Source: Schistocephalus solidus
Taxonomy: Eukaryota; Platyhelminthes; Cestoda; Diphyllobothriidea; Diphyllobothriidae
DNA length: 64,000 nt
Assembly (NCBI GenBank): GCA_017591395.1
Contig: WEDG01004102.1
Coordinates: forward strand, 10,001-74,000
Direction of reading: 5' to 3'
Part shown: positions 45,016-55,009 of the stretch, piece after piece
How the letters are laid out: each line of letters begins with the position of its first letter
How positions within the stretch are numbered: the stretch's first letter is position 1
Program-made: the position numbers and the translations under genes
The notes under the pieces: generated by a model
Seen by the model: only the letters and a program-made list of their open reading frames with translations
What the model was told of the DNA's origin: nothing
Databases searched by the model: none

Positions 45016-45800
45016 ACTGACAGTTCGACCGTCGATTACGACGAGGTCCACCGTATGCTCTACACCAGGTGGTGCAGGGACGGGGACTTGCGCGTGATTT
45101 AGTTTAAAAGTGATAGTAGAATTGTGCTGCATTTACCACACTCTCTCCTCCTCCCTCACCTGAGCCCAGTGTCATGACAGAGTCAAAATGACCAGAGATG
45201 GGAGAGGGCGCAGGCAGCTGGCACGGCGGAGACGCCCCTGGGTGTACCACAACACCTGGCTGGATCCCACGGAGTGGGAGTACAATAAAGACCACATTAA
45301 GAAGGTGCCATTGCAGCCTGACTCTCAGTCCGCCAGTCAGCCACTCCACACAAAACACACATTGGGCTGACCACGCGGTTCAATTTTTCCCGTCAGTTGG
45401 CGACCTTCTGAGCCATGGCTTTTAGTACGCCGTGATAGTTTCAAGGGCTTCAGATTGTTTATAGAGAGGAAAATGCGCTGAGCTGTTAACCTCACTCTCC
45501 CCCCCCACCCCCACAATAAGACCACCATCCGAGCCGATCAGTTGTCTGATGTGGGAGTGGGCGCATTGGCTGACAGGTCGGCGTACCCATCTTCGCGCGC
45601 CACAGCACGATGTGGCCTTCATAACGCACACATCAGAATATACTTACTCAGGGGATATAGAGGAGCCATCGCCGTCTGACTCCCAGTCCACTGGTCAGCC
45701 ACTCCGCACACACAGAACCTACACTTGTCCGACGGCGTGGTCTGGTGTAAGCGTCAGATTGGCAGCCTTCCAAGCAACGGTTTCAAGGACACCGTGATTT
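45016..45800 (-). mobile_element. 3' UTR of the RTE-like element
   Basis: GC-rich non-coding region immediately after the zinc-finger frame in element sense. Copies or pieces occur at 10.2, 16.6, 17.1, 28.7 and 29.3 kb. Long frames across it in both directions are composition artefacts, as their sequences are not conserved in frame between copies. Confidence 0.75.
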
Positions 45801-45879
45801 TATCAGGTACATTATGATGATAGTGAGGGTGTTGTCTTTGTATTAGTGTATTTGGTGTGCGCTGATGTGGCTTAGCCTC

Positions 45880-46780
45880 CAGTGGTTTACTGCAGGTTGT
45901 CGTGGAGGCGCATGCGTCCTTATAGGCCCATGCGGTGTGTAAATGTGCGGGAGCAGTGAGGGCAGTGTAGGCGGGCGCGGCGACTGTATGTCGGAGCCCC
46001 AAGCACTGGTTCACCAGCCTCCGTGCGCTGGATTCGCAGGTGACCAACCAGGCCGATGCGTGAGTTGAAGTTGCGGGCGCAGTGTGGGCAGGAGAAATCG
46101 GTAGAGGCTGGTGGGAGGTCATTCATGGTAGTGGGGGTGGCAGTGGTGGTAAGAATGGCAGGAGCGGAGTGTGTGCAAGGGATATCGGTGTTGTCGGCAC
46201 TGCGGTGAATTCTGCTGTCATGGATGCGCATGTGACCGAATAGGCCCATGCGATGAGTGAATGCGCTAGGACAGAGAGGGCATTGGAGGTGGCAATCTCT
46301 TCTGTGTTGGTGCTCCAGGCACTGGTTCACCAGTCTATGCAGGATGGATTCGCAAGTGACCGATCAGGCCGATGCATGAGGTGAAAGTGCGGTCGCATTG
46401 AGGACAGTTGTTGAGAGAGTCCCCATCGCTGCTGGTGGTGGTGACAGCGGCAGTGGCGGAGAAGGTGGTGGTGAGGCTAACAGGTGATGAGTATTGGGAT
46501 GTGGTCTCTATGATGGTGGGAGTAATTGAATTGGTGCCTGGAGTGAGGGTGGAGGAGTCTGAAGGAGGGTTGGCCAAATTTGACGTAGAAGTCGGAATTG
46601 TCAGATTGTTGGTGCATTGCGTCCGAAGATGTCCAACCAGGCCGATTCGCGCCTGAAAATGCATTGACAGCGCGGGCATGTTGGCGAGGCCTGGGCATCG
46701 ACGGTGATGGTCCGGGGCGCTGGTGACTTTCGAGCCGCTCTTTTTGCCTTGGTGGCGGCAATCCGGTTGGCCTCATAGAT
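45880..46780 (-). pseudogene. C-terminal zinc-finger array of the RTE-like element
   Basis: Minus-strand frames give an LRTQC finger with a lost first Cys pair (ALSMHFQARIGLVGHLRTQC), then CPQCDRTFTSCIGLIGHLRI, CPLCPSAFTHRMGLFGHMRI, CPHCARNFNSRIGLVGHLRI and CPHCSRTFTHRMGL followed by a stop and GHMRLH. Fingers are separated by long Thr/Pro/Ser-rich linkers (about 45-70 residues), unlike the 7-residue linkers of typical transcription factors. A stop after the second finger, a third-frame start and the last stop break the chain. A nucleic-acid-binding role in element targeting or RNA binding is inferred. Confidence 0.85.
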
Positions 46781-47159
46781 TGCTTAACCAGTCTTCACGG
46801 ATCTTCTCCATGCTGGTCTATCCTGGGCGAGGTCCTCCCAGGTCACCGGGTTGATTTTCAGTTGCTTCAGCGATTTCTTCAAAGTGTCCTAGTAGCGTCG
46901 TATTTGACCTCCTGTTGGCGAGAACCCGTAGCAACATCTCCGAAGAAAAGTCAATTGGCTCGTCGCTCGTCGTCCATCTTCACCAGGTGGCCGCCTCATC
47001 ACAGTTGCACTTGTAGCAGCATAGCATGGATGCTGAGGATTCCGGTCCACTCCAGGACTTCCGTTTCTAGGATCTTGTCTTGCCAGCTCAGCTTCAGTAT
47101 TCTGCGGAGGCAGCTGAGATGAATGTTATTCAGCTTCTTGGCTTGGTTTGAGTAGACGG

Positions 47160-48848
47160 TCTAGGTCTCCGCTCCGTAAAGGAGTGTCGTCAAGACGACG
47201 GCCTTGTTCATCTTCAGTTTGGTGTTCAGGTGAATACCGTGGCAATTCCACACGAAGGCCTGCACCCGGCCGAAGGCCTGACTGGCCTTGGAGATCCGTT
47301 GGGCAACCTTATTATCGATTCTCGTGTTTCGTGACAGCCTGCTTCGTAGATAAGCAAAGGTTTCCACGTTTTTGAGTTGAGCACCGTTGACATTGATTCG
47401 AGGAGCATTGTATTCAGCGCTGGGTGGCGTTGGTGCATGACAACCGTTTTGGCTGTACTGATTGTTAATCCAAAATCGGTGCAGCCTTCGGCGAAGAGGT
47501 CCATACTCCTTTTCATGTCCTCCTCCGTCACGGTGTTAAGGGTGCAGTCGTCCGCGAAGAGCAAGTCATGGACTGTAGTCGTAGGCACGTACCTTGGGGC
47601 CTTCACACGCCGATTGTTGAGGTGTCCGTCAGTTTTATAGGCAATGCGGATCCCAGGCTGTTCATCACGGTAGGCGTCCATCAGCATAGCCGAGAACATG
47701 AGACTGGGAGCCAATACGCAGCCCTGCATCACTCCGTTGGTCACTGCTAATGCTTCGGATAGCGTCCCGTTGTCAGTGGCGCGCGCCGTCATCCCGTCAT
47801 GAAGCTGACGCACCATGTGCGTGAACCACTCAGGACAGCCGAATTTATGCATGACTTTCCACAGTCCGTCACGATTCACCGTGTCAAAGGCTTTCGTTAG
47901 ATCCACGAAGGTATTGTATAGGTGAGTTCGCATCTCCTGGCACTTCTCTTGTAGCTGGCGGGCGGCAAAGGTCATATCGGTTGTCCCGCGGTGTCGGCGG
48001 AAGCCACACTGGCTTTCCGGGTGCAGGCTCTGCTCTAGGTGACCGTTTAGACGATTGAGAAGGATACGGGCGAAGATCTTCCCGGCGATGTTGAGCAATT
48101 ATATGCCTCTGTGATTATCACAGAGTTGCCGGTTCCCCTTCAGTTTGTAGAGATGGACGATGGTCGCGTCCTTGAAATCCTGAGGAACTTGTCCTTGGCA
48201 CCACATCTCCTGGAAGAGTGTTGCAAGTTCTGCCATGCACCGGGTCCCACCATGCTTGTTGACTTCCGTTGGGATGGCGTCAGATCCCGGTGTTTAGTGC
48301 TGGAAATCTGCTGCACGGCCTGGGTGGTTTCTGGTAGGGAAGCCGGCAGATCCAGGTCATTTTTCGTATCCAATAGCAGCATCGAAGATGGCTGATGAGC
48401 TATTAAGGACACTTCTGAAGTGTTTGGCCCAGCGCTTCAGAATTTGCGATTTCTCTGTCAGCAGTGTTGTGCCATCAGAGCTGAGTAGCGGTGCGGTCCC
48501 CTTGATACACGGGCCATAGATGGCCTTGATGGCTTTGAAAACGTTTTTCATTTCATTGCGGTCCGCATACCTCTGGATTTCCTCAGCCTTTAAGATCATC
48601 CAGGCGTCCTGCATCTTCCGCAGCCGTTGTTGAACAAGGCGCCGGCATCTGAAAAAGGCTGCTTTGGTGGCGTCAGTCCGAAGGTCCATATAGGCTTTGT
48701 GTAGTTCATTCTTCTCTGCGAGTAAGTTGCTGATTTCGGTGTCATGTTGACGGCATGCGCGTTCAAGGATTTCGAGGGTGGTGGATGACATTTCGCAGTT
48801 GACACCATCGTATTTCCACGGTGGCGTTATTATCTGGAGCATGCACAT
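47160..48848 (-). pseudogene. reverse transcriptase of the RTE-like element
   Basis: Frames at 48848-48357 (RQHDTEISNLLAEKNELHKA, RLVQQRLRKMQDAWM, AIKAIYGPCIKGTAPL) and 48098-47226 (LLNIAGKIFARILLNRLNGH, CGFRRHRGTTDM, motif A TFVDLTKAFDTVNRDGLW, motif B TNGVMQGCVLAPSLMFSAML, motif [27 protein letters not shown]). The region between them has VPQDFKDATIVHLYKLKGNR with two stops, including one in RGI-stop-LLN. 47367-47161 continues with [15 protein letters not shown] and TTLLYGAET. The catalytic Asp residues are present; the chain is broken by stops and a frameshift near 47330. Confidence 0.88.
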
Positions 48849-49512
48849 TCTCCAGTTTCTCGGTTAGTGCATTGCTGAAATCAAACAGTGAGCAGGCAAA
48901 TTTAGCAAGAGTATTTAACTTACCTGGCGATCGTTTACCTTGTGGCCTTCGTTGGGATTGAAATCGGAGCCTCATCTGGGAGATGACGAGGCGGTGATCT
49001 GTCCAACCATCGGCATCGCAGATCACCTTCGTTACCAGCACTTCCTGTCGGTCTCGCCTCCGGATGAAAACATAGTCCAGCAGATGCCAGCGCCGCTACC
49101 TAGGGTGCATCCACGTGGCTTTCTCCCGCGTGGGAAGGCGGAAGAAGGTGTTGGTCAGCAGGAAACGGTGTTCCGCAAACGTTTGCAGAAGAAGGAGGCC
49201 GTTATCGTTACAGGTACCAAGACCGTGGGGACCCAGCAATCCCTGCCAGGCAGCGTCGTCCGTCCCGACCCGGGCGTTGAAGTCACCAAGGACAATTAAC
49301 TGGTCCACCTTCGGTGCAGTTGCCAGCAGGGCGTGAAGGCCCTCGTAGGATTCGTCCTTCGCCGCATCAGAGCTCGTTATTGGGGGAGCGTAGGCACTGA
49401 TGATGGTGGCAGACTTGTCTCCCCGACGAGGCAGGCGGAGGCTGAGCGGGCGATCATTGATACCCTGCGGCAGACAGGGCAGACGTCCAATGATGTCGTT
49501 CCGGAAAAGTTT
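48763..49512 (-). pseudogene. endonuclease of the RTE-like element, N-terminally truncated
   Basis: The frame enters at [20 protein letters not shown] and carries [51 protein letters not shown] and, after a stop, TDHRLVISQMRLRFQ. The GDFN and TDHRLV catalytic motifs are intact. The first ~60 residues with the catalytic Asn and Glu are missing; upstream sequence is unrelated. Confidence 0.85.
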
Positions 49513-49599
49513 TTCACACACAATAAGAACGTATAGAAAAACACGGTAACCCACCCTTCGAGACGCCTTTGGCAATCCTTGAGTTAATGACAAATTGAT

Positions 49600-49915
49600 G
49601 GCAGATAATTGTAACCTTTTCTTGTCCAGAACATTTATTGAAAATTCGTCCGCTCCCATTCCTACCATCCGGAGTTGGACCGGTGCCATCCTTGAATCCA
49701 TGACTTTTACGCTCTGGGAAATAACCGTAGCCGTTCGTCACTTTCGTCAATCTCATAGTCCTGGACTAGATGGCGTCCCGGTCAGTATTATAAAGGCGGA
49801 TGCTTTTGATATTTTCCTGTCCCTTCTGTGTAAGATATTTAATCTAGCTCTGGAAAGTGAAACCTTTCCCAGTGTATGGAATGAATCGCACATTCTACCT
49901 ATCCCGGTTTGCAGG
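49600..49915 (+). pseudogene. reverse transcriptase N-terminal fragment, family J type
   Basis: Reads [40 protein letters not shown] and SETFPSVWNESHILPIPV, matching 40245-40440. It stops at about 49912, where the sequence changes. Its start overlaps the 5' break of the antisense RTE-like element, so one element probably inserted beside the other. Confidence 0.78.
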
Positions 49916-50789
49916 CAATATCAGACAAAATATGCAGTGGGGTTCAGGCTGGCAGTGAGAAAATCTCCTGGCATTAGTACTTTTCATAGCTTTATTTTAT
50001 TCAGGAGAAACAAACTGCTGCCCGTGGAATGATAGCAGATCAGAAAGGGAAGGGCTAGCACGAGTGCATTGTGTTTACAGGCCATCTGCCTTTTTAAGGA
50101 ACCGGGATTCTCCACTAGACGAGAGTGAATCCGTGGACGGATGCTCGCTCTCTGCCAAAGAATTCACCAGTTGCGGGCTGCAGAGAAGGTTCCATCGCCC
50201 TGAAGGTAGGCCATGGGATATGGCTCGGATCCCATGCACTCCGTCTAGCTGGAAGACAGATTCGGCCGTTTTGGCACCCAGAATTCATGGAAGATATTCT
50301 GAATGCCGAAAACTAGTGCTATTTCTCTTAAACAATGAATTATGTTGCAGGATGTTTATATTTCGGGTAGTTTATTCCATATTAAAATGGCGCTTATCGA
50401 AAAAAATGACGACACCTAACTGTGCGTGCAAGAGGAAGTAAAAAAAGGTATGTAGGTGACTGTTTGGCCGAGAGTGATAAAGCTGCTTGATTGTAGTAAG
50501 AGAGATATATGTAGGACTGTTTATAAGCTTAAACAGGCAAAAACACAATGTGCGACCCCACTCAGTAACCTTAACCCTGCGAAATCATCCGCAAAACCAT
50601 TCCACTGTCAGTCGTCTTCTAAGCATGTTCATGAAATTCCCCATTGCTAAATGAAGACAACAGCTTCGTCATGGACGACAATAACATTTCTACGCAAAAC
50701 ATCATATCACGGAATCTGAGCCGGTTCCATCGTTTCATCCGCGTTCACTCAATATTCTCATTGCCATTGATTTCTCCATGGAGTTAATT
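49916..50789. other. intergenic, no gene recognised
   Basis: Contains the dispersed repeat at 50455-50545 shared with 40620-40705. Frames at 50064-50441 have no recognised domain. Confidence 0.45.
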
Positions 50790-51450
50790 CAGAAACAAAT
50801 AAGTCGTTTAAAAGCCTCACACTTCGTTAACTAACGGTATTTCAAACGAAATTTTAAAGAAAGTGACCTTTCCCCGATTACTTAGCCATGTATTCTGAGT
50901 TTATTTCTCAAATGAATTCTTCACTGACACGTGGTAGACATCTATTATTCGTCCAGTATTCAATTCAGAAGCTCTCTCGGATGTTACTATCTACTAAGGC
51001 GTTCATAAAACTCTGGTTTTAGCGAAACTTCTTGAAAAGGTAATTTTCTATGAAATTTTGATCTATGCCTAGTTAATAATCTATTGAGCTCCACTGAGCA
51101 TGTTTTAGTACCTGAAAGATTATGGCTACCTTGTCATTTAGCCTTCCTTGACTTGGTCACGTCCCTTCGTAATGCTCGCCAGTCAGTGGTTTTGATCTTA
51201 GCAAAGCGTTCAATAAGGTGCCGCTTAGACGTTTTCTAGTAAAACTGGCAGCTTTCAGCATTTGCCCTCCCCTCCTTGACTTCATTGGTTCTTACTTGTC
51301 TAACCGCAGTCAAAGGAGCTTAGAGAGTAATAGCTACTGGAGGCCTCATCTAAAATTGAAATTGACGTATTCAAACGACTTCCTTACGAGAGATAAACAT
51401 CATCGGAAAATCCCACGACGAATTTAAATGCGCATCACCGTTTACAAGTG
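50790..51450 (+). pseudogene. reverse transcriptase relic, family J type
   Basis: Broken frames give ISRLKASHFV, NEILKK-like sequence, ILSLFLK, then motif A as FDLSKAFNKVPLRRFLVKLA (51190-51250) and PPLLDFIGSYLSNRSQRSL. A decayed motif C region lies at about 51415, directly before a SINE body fragment. Confidence 0.7.
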
Positions 51451-51463
51451 TTTTGCCAAGTGA

Positions 51464-51520
51464 TTTTTTGGCCATTCCAGTCTCCTTTGTCTTTGTCGGC
51501 AATATTCATCTGCCTATTCT
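51464..51520 (+). repeat. SINE 3' body fragment
   Basis: TTGGCCATTCCAGTCTCC and TTTGTCTTTGTCGGCAATAT match the last ~55 bp of the full SINE copy at 51541-51835. Confidence 0.7.
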
Positions 51521-51540
51521 ACTACTAGGCACTCTGCGGC

Positions 51541-51835
51541 TGCTGGCGGTATTCGAGAGTGAGTCTCAAAGCAGAGCGGAATGAGCAAGTTCCGTTAGCG
51601 ATCGGTGAGCGTTCATCAGCAAATGCAAATCAATATTCTCGATCTAAACCGGCAAGATAACGAGCCTGTAGCTCAATGGTTAGAGCGTTGGAATTCTGAT
51701 CAACGAGTTGCGTGTTCGATCCTCGAGTGGTACACTACCTGGGATTGGGTATGGCTGGCTGACGACGGCTAATAAGCCAGAAATGGTCATTCCAATCTCC
51801 CTTGTCTTTGACGGCAATATTCATCCGCCCGTTTT
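51541..51835 (+). repeat. tRNA-derived SINE, sense copy
   Basis: Pol III A box TAGCTCAATGG at 51669-51679 and B box GTTCGATCC at 51714-51722 lie in a tRNA-like head (51663-51735). A body with GGGATTGGGTATGGCTGGCT and GGCTAATAAGCCAGAAATGG follows, ending at GGCAATATTCATCCGCCCG. About 120 bp upstream of the tRNA-like part are also shared with the antisense copy at 54549-54860, so the tRNA-like unit is internal to the repeat. Arms do not form a clean cloverleaf, so it is not called a tRNA gene. Confidence 0.78.
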
Positions 51836-51952
51836 TCCATAATCAAAAGACGATAATAAAATAAGGACAATCTTCACAGTTATTTACACCTCAATGTATA
51901 CAACAGTACAGGTTACAGAATCTTCGAAATTTTTTTCGGAGGTGAGCCTGAA

Positions 51953-53077
51953 TTAGTCTGAGTCTTTCCTTTTGTTCTTTTTCTTTTTTGATTTCACAGT
52001 GGAAGGTGTAGTTGTGGTGGCGATTTCAACAGGACCGTCAGTCTTTACTTCGTCTGTCGCCAACAGGCCTCCTTTGTCTGCATGTGAGGTAACATACACT
52101 GAAGCGTCTGTGCCAGCCAAGGCTGATGCAGAACTACTTTCCTGCTCGGCAGTCTTCTCACCTATTTTATGGGAATCAGCTGCGGGGGTAACTGAGATGA
52201 CGTTGGGGTCTGCTAACAGCCTTAAGAGGACGGCAGCTCCATGAGTGGAACGGGTGCGAATTAGACCGCGAGTGAGAACCGCGTAGGGGTTTGACTGTTG
52301 TATCGCCAAAGCACCTTGACTGGAGGTCAATCCCACCGATCTGAGGATGGCCGCAATCGCCTGTGGCCTTCGCACTTCCCATACTGACTCCAGACACGAG
52401 GAGGCGACCAAGAGACGTGAAAAGTGGAATTGACAGACAGAATTTAACTGAGTTAAGACAGAGCCTAGCCCCTGATGTGCTTGACTGCTTTGCGAGCCAC
52501 GGCGAAAGAGCACGGCGGTTTTGAGTTCGAAAGCGAGACCCCGCCTAAGGCAGGCCGAGCACTGCTTGCTGGAGGGTCGATAGTCCGACGGACGCATGAG
52601 GTCTAAACTGATGAGGTCCAGAGGCAGGCTACAGTCGAGGGCATAGTAGAAGGCAGACTGATTCAGAGGCTCTAAGCTGAGGAGGTCGTAGGCACGGATC
52701 TGGTCGGAAAAATCCTTGAAAAATAGACCCACTTGTTCGGTGTCGGAGAAGGCCAGGTTGAGACGTGTGAAGAGGCGCGGTGGACAGAGGCTGGGACGTA
52801 TAGCCTTCATCGTGCGAAACTTTTCACTATCCCTTAGGAGAGTTTCAAGAGCTTCTCTCGACGGTGGACAAAGCTCAGTTAGGATTTTCTGGCGCATTTC
52901 CTGTCTAGCTTCCTTAGACTTCTTGCGATGGGAATCGTCCTGGGTGAAGTGAAACTGATCCATGTTGACAGTTACAGTGATGGCCAGGTAGAGATATTCA
53001 CAGTCGAGGAGGCGAGCGATAGTCTCCGCAGTCGCTGCTGAGCGTGGTACGTTAAGATCGTAGTACTTGGAGTCCAT
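51953..53077 (-). CDS. RPP30: ribonuclease P/MRP protein subunit Rpp30
   Basis: Intact single-exon frame of 374 residues, ATG at 53077 and TAA at 51955-51953. Rpp30 is a core protein of nuclear RNase P and RNase MRP, which trim the 5' leader of pre-tRNA and process pre-rRNA. It has a TIM-barrel-like RNase_P_p30 domain. Visible landmarks: N-terminal YYDLNVP, then a family-like LFTRLNLAFSD strand, and the diagnostic RGLAFEL at residues 179-185 followed by a variable loop. QFHFSRLLVASSCLESVWEV, RRPQAIAAILRSVGLTSSQG and the closing QQSNPYAVLTRGLIRTRSTH segment match the human order. The protein is longer than human Rpp30 (about 268 residues) because of an insert at about 45-100 and a Ser/Lys-rich tail ending KSKKKKNKRKDSD, a likely nuclear or nucleolar signal. 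Surrounded by mobile-element relics but undamaged, so probably functional. Confidence 0.92.
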   Translation of the reverse strand: MDSKYYDLNVPRSAATAETIARLLDCEYLYLAITVTVNMDQFHFTQDDSHRKKSKEARQEMRQKILTELCPPSREALETLLRDSEKFRTMKAIRPSLCPPRLFTRLNLAFSDTEQVGLFFKDFSDQIRAYDLLSLEPLNQSAFYYALDCSLPLDLISLDLMRPSDYRPSSKQCSACLRRGLAFELKTAVLFRRGSQSSQAHQGLGSVLTQLNSVCQFHFSRLLVASSCLESVWEVRRPQAIAAILRSVGLTSSQGALAIQQSNPYAVLTRGLIRTRSTHGAAVLLRLLADPNVISVTPAADSHKIGEKTAEQESSSASALAGTDASVYVTSHADKGGLLATDEVKTDGPVEIATTTTPSTVKSKKKKNKRKDSD

Positions 53078-53500
53078 TGGGTAAACGCGAATTAGGAGTA
53101 ATCAGACAACTACAAAAGAAAAAAATAAGTTGGACCTGCGTAGTTTGAATCATTCAGAGTACTACGGCCCATTTATGAAAGACGCTGAGTGGTAGAATAG
53201 GTCACAGGGTTAAAGTTATCTTTTACTTAAAGTATGGTCGGTCAAACGGTTACAGGCGACAATAATTTGCTTTTATGGATTACTGGGAATTGCATTTTGA
53301 TTAAAATAATCATCAAGAAACAGGTGCCTCCATCCTAAATACAACGCACTTATGATAAAAATTCACATAGCACTTCCCAGAAAATATAACCAAGATTAAG
53401 CGCCAACAAACACGGAGCTTCAAAAATAAAAATTGCGACAAATTTGGGCGTAATTTGTTGCTTATTCGTGGAGAATAAATACGGTCATTCCAACCGAAGT
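53078..53500. other. upstream region of Rpp30
   Basis: Should contain the promoter and 5' UTR of the minus-strand Rpp30 gene. No TATA box or other element could be assigned with confidence. Confidence 0.45.
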
Positions 53501-53629
53501 CATTATATATATATATATTGAAGATAAAAGGCTCGTCGGAAAATAGAGTTGTACTCGTGAATTTTCAAGTTGCTCACACCAACCCGTCGGCAGACGAAAC
53601 AAACATGTTATATATATATATATATATAT
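53501..53629. repeat. two (TA)n tracts about 90 bp apart
   Basis: TA runs at about 53504-53519 and 53609-53629 flank about 90 bp. The second tract directly adjoins the left arm of the palindrome at 53630. Confidence 0.85.
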
Positions 53630-54059
53630 GCGGGTAGATTGATAGTCTGTTTTGGGCTTATTCTGCCTGTATTCAGCCAATCATAACCTTGAATATCAGC
53701 TGGGACTGGAAACACAAACATGCGCTCGAATACGGCGCAGACAGTCCACACAATGGGTCATAAGCACTTCATCGAACCGAAGTTCATCAGTGCCTCGCCA
53801 CCTGTCATTACCTGTCGCTGCAGATCAGGTATTTATTCCAACAGGAATAGATGCACACCGATCTATTGGCTTCCCGAAGCAAGCAAGCTCCGTATGGGTG
53901 TCAAATGTCAAGAACATACCACCAAATACTAGGCCGACGTGGACTGTCTCAGCCGTACTCGAGCGCGTTTGTGTTTCTAGTTCCAGCTGGTAGTCAGGGT
54001 TATTATTGGCTGAATGCAGGCAGAATAAGCCCAAAACAGACTGTATCAATATATCCGCA
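53630..54059. repeat. 430-bp imperfect palindrome (120-bp arms, 189-bp loop)
   Basis: Left arm 53630-53749 and right arm 53939-54059 are reverse complements with scattered mismatches. GTTTTGGGCTTATTCTGCCT on the left pairs with AGGCAGAATAAGCCCAAAAC on the right, and CAGACAGTCCAC with GTGGACTGTCTC. It lies immediately upstream of a Penelope-like C-terminal fragment and may be its inverted terminal repeat region. Confidence 0.85.
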
Positions 54060-54543
54060 TGTTCAGTCGGCCTTCCTCCCTGCATATATATGCAAAGATA
54101 TTGCGAACGTTGCCATACATCGACGGCGTTTCGGAGGCGGTCTCCAGTCTCCTAAGACCGCTGGAGATCAGCATCGCCCACCGGCCAGAGTCAACCATCC
54201 AACATTTGGTTGTGAGACAAAGGCCCCCCTGCCACGACGTGAAACAACAAACGTTATCTACCGGGTTCAATGTAACTTTTGCGCAGTTAACTACATTGGA
54301 GAGACCGGGAAATAGCTACAAACCCCAGTCAGAGAACACATGAAGGCAGTTAGAAGGATTGACCCACTGTCTTTGGTGGTGGAACACTGCGAAGACCCTG
54401 GACACACGTTCGACTTCCAGAATACCGAAATTCTAGGTCAAGGAAGTGACCGTGTGGCAAGGGAAACAATCGAAACACACGGGAACAACCTCCATCAATG
54501 GTTGTGTGACGCTCCCCACGACCGACCAAGCCCACCGGCTTAA
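54060..54543 (+). pseudogene. Penelope-like element C-terminal part with GIY-YIG endonuclease
   Basis: Reads LPYIDGVSEAVSSLLRPLEI then, shifted, NVIYRVQCNFCAVNYIGETG, a stop, and VREHMKAVRRIDPLSLVVEH, CEDPGHTFDFQNTEILGQGS, RVARETIETHGNN. This is the GIY-YIG nuclease of Penelope-like elements with its CX2C insertion. The RT domain is absent; the 430-bp palindrome replaces it upstream. Confidence 0.88.
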
Positions 54544-54548
54544 GTGAA

Positions 54549-54860
54549 GCCAACAAAGACGAGGGAAACCAGAATGGCCATTTCTGGCTTATTAGCCGTC
54601 ATCGGCTAGTCATAACCAATCCCAGATTTGGATCACTCGAGATTCAAACTCGCGACTTTTGGTGATTGAGTTGAACGCTCTAACATTGAGCCATGGGCCC
54701 GTTGTTTTGTCGGCTGCGATCGGGAATATGAACTATGAAAGTGTGTTCACCGATCTCGTTAAGGAACACTTACGTTCGGCTGTGCCTTGAGGCTCACTTT
54801 AGAGCCCTCGCGGGCAGTCGCATAGCGACTTGGGATATATGTTGATAAGGAGGAACCGAG
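54549..54860 (-). repeat. tRNA-derived SINE, antisense copy
   Basis: Reverse complement of the SINE at 51541-51835, including the tRNA-like part (GGCTCAATGTTAGAGCG, GTTTGAATCTCG in sense), the AATAAGCCAGAAATGG body and about 130 bp on the far side of the tRNA-like part. The copies differ by many substitutions, so they are old. Confidence 0.75.
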
Positions 54861-54937
54861 ACATTACTAGGCCCAGGTAATTGTATAGAAGAAGAAGAGA
54901 AAAATATTCTCTGGGACCAGGTGTTTATTCATCCGAC

Positions 54938-54968
54938 GTTTCGAACTCTCACTCGAGCCCATCGTCAA
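54938..54968 (-). ncRNA. hammerhead-ribozyme-like core in the left terminal repeat (degenerate)
   Basis: The minus strand reads UUGACGA-U-GGGCUC-GAGUGA-GAGUUC-GAAAC: a 6-bp stem II with hexaloop between a C3-mutated CUGANGA box and GAAAC. Hammerhead motifs in Penelope terminal repeats are established. The C3 change suggests this copy is inactive. Confidence 0.5.
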
Positions 54969-55009
54969 GGAATAAAAGACTGTACAGCTCACTGCATATT
55001 TAAATCACC

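Larger units (their letters stand above)
45016..49512 (-). mobile_element. RTE-like non-LTR retrotransposon with C-terminal zinc fingers, best copy
   Basis: Antisense element of about 4.5 kb: endonuclease (49512-48820), linker and RT (48848-47160), RT-distal region (47160-46780), five C2H2-like fingers (46780-45880) and a 3' UTR (45800-45016) ending at CGACGGTCGAACTGTCA in element sense. The 5' side is truncated at about 49512 within the endonuclease. From memory, cestode proteins of this type fuse endonuclease, RT and zinc fingers in one chain. The order and orientation here support that all these parts are one element. Confidence 0.87.

Noticed and set aside
46408..46656. Val/Glu-rich 82-codon plus-strand frame
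   Set aside because: Antisense shadow of the Thr/Pro-rich zinc-finger linker of the RTE-like element.
45880..46780. A host C2H2 zinc-finger transcription factor
   Set aside because: It lies immediately downstream and on the same strand as the RTE-like RT, with the same order in other relics, so it is element sequence.
48940..49299. 119-codon plus-strand frame
   Set aside because: Antisense of the RTE-like endonuclease; no independent domain.
51663..51735. Candidate tRNA gene
   Set aside because: A and B boxes are present but stems do not close into a cloverleaf, and the unit recurs at 54.6 kb with a shared body, so it is a SINE.
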